Source: Frankiales bacterium (GTDB lineage Bacteria; Actinomycetota; Actinomycetes; Mycobacteriales; Jatrophihabitantaceae). Taken from it: DNA of 6,094 nt. A program made the translations under genes and the position numbers. How positions within the stretch are numbered: the first letter of the stretch is position 1; each line of letters begins with the position of its first letter. The stretch spans positions 1 to 6,094 of the forward strand of contig JAOPUY010000252.1 in NCBI GenBank assembly GCA_025963265.1, in the 5' to 3' direction. Positions 5,565-6,094 of this stretch are shown here, one piece after another. Below the pieces are notes generated by a model that did no database searches, was not told the DNA's origin, and saw only the letters and a program-made list of their open reading frames with translations.

Positions 5565-6094
5565 ATGTCCGTCCGCACCGAGGTCCTAAAGGCAAACGAG
5601 GACTACGCCGCGTCCTTCGGATCAAAATCCGAGCTGGCCTTGCCCCCGGCCCGCGGCTTCGCGATCTTGACCTGCATGGACGCACGACTCGACCCAGCCA
5701 AGTACGCCGGGCTCAGCGAGGGTGACGCGCACGTCATCCGCAACGCCGGAGGCCGCGCCAGCGACGACGCCATCCGCTCCCTGGTCATCTCCTACAAGCT
5801 CTTAGGCACCAAAGAGTGGTTCGTCATTCACCACACCAACTGCGGCATGGAGTTCTTCACCGACGAAGTCATCCGCGACCTGCTGGCCAAGAGCCTGGAA
5901 ACGGCGACGCTGGACGCCGACGGCTTCCACGACGTGGGGACGGGGCCGGGCTCAACCGAGGCGGCCTACATCGACTGGCTGACGATCGGCGACAACGGCC
6001 AGAGCGTGCTGGCCGACGTCACGCGGATTCGGAAGCATCCCCTCGTGCCGAGCGCCATCCCCATCTACGGCTACATCTACGACGTCACGACCGG
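5565..6094 (+). CDS. Beta-carbonic anhydrase family protein (3' end outside window)
   Basis: From an ATG with GGAG seven bases upstream, 176 residues are visible before the window ends. The family marks are TCMDARLD (Cys37, Asp39, Arg41), AHVIRNAGG (56-63) and VIHHTNCGM (His90 and Cys93). Cys37, His90 and Cys93 are the zinc ligands, with the Asp39-Arg41 dyad, so the active site is complete. The region after residue 105 carries an insert compared with compact members, then [13 protein letters not shown]. The protein should be cytosolic and hydrate CO2 to bicarbonate. The short N-terminus with CMDARLD and HHTxCGM matches the branch that includes mycobacterial Rv1284 and carbonyl sulfide hydrolases, so COS or CS2 hydrolysis is an alternative. 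Leu80 is a rare TTA codon (5802-5804). The upstream leader peptide and TA-free leader suggest expression from the 5269 promoter. Confidence 0.92.
   Translation, partial: MSVRTEVLKANEDYAASFGSKSELALPPARGFAILTCMDARLDPAKYAGLSEGDAHVIRNAGGRASDDAIRSLVISYKLLGTKEWFVIHHTNCGMEFFTDEVIRDLLAKSLETATLDADGFHDVGTGPGSTEAAYIDWLTIGDNGQSVLADVTRIRKHPLVPSAIPIYGYIYDVTT

Noticed and set aside
5266..5685. - strand open frame of 139 codons over the leader region
   Set aside because: It is Arg/Gly-rich with no domain, opposite the leader peptide, the repeats and the start of the carbonic-anhydrase-like gene.

Overview
The window is GC-rich. It has strong third-position G/C bias in its genes, a NarL/LuxR response regulator paired with a GAF histidine kinase, and a short arginine/cysteine leader peptide read from a probable leaderless promoter. 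Together these point to a chromosomal segment of an actinobacterium (Actinomycetota). I cannot assign a genus. No tRNA, rRNA, CRISPR array, transposase or phage gene was seen.

Layout: (1) 1-474, + strand: the 3' part of a protein built from tandem muconolactone-isomerase-like domains, cut by the window edge. (2) 471-2738, - strand: a probable three-gene operon, in transcription order an alpha/beta hydrolase of the haloperoxidase/arylesterase type, an HSL-family (GDXG) esterase, and a small cupin. A 16-bp sequence repeated four times (1850-1913) sits at the junction of the first two. The cupin and the isomerase-like gene converge and share a CTAG at their stops. (3) 2739-2952: a divergent intergenic region packed with dyad symmetry. 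(4) 2953-5234, + strand: a two-component system, response regulator then tandem-GAF sensor histidine kinase, joined by an ATGA overlap. (5) 5235-5564: a non-coding leader region containing a promoter-like element, a 25-codon leader peptide, two inverted repeats, three 10-bp direct repeats and a C-rich tract. (6) 5565-6094, + strand: a beta-carbonic-anhydrase-family enzyme, cut by the window edge.

How the parts may work together: the hydrolase, esterase, cupin and isomerase-like proteins look like small soluble enzymes of ester, aromatic or lactone metabolism. The two-component system transcribed divergently from them is an obvious candidate regulator, but that is inference from position. The carbonic-anhydrase-like gene looks separately controlled. 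The 182 bases between the leader peptide and its start contain no TA dinucleotide, so a normal actinobacterial -10 box cannot lie there. It is probably transcribed from the promoter ahead of the leader peptide and subject to translation-coupled attenuation.

The most interesting element is this leader-peptide module. Its peptide resembles the short RR-x-x-DL...LCR leader peptides found in actinobacteria ahead of sulfur and cysteine genes. Here it precedes a beta-carbonic-anhydrase homologue, a superfamily that also includes carbonyl sulfide hydrolases.
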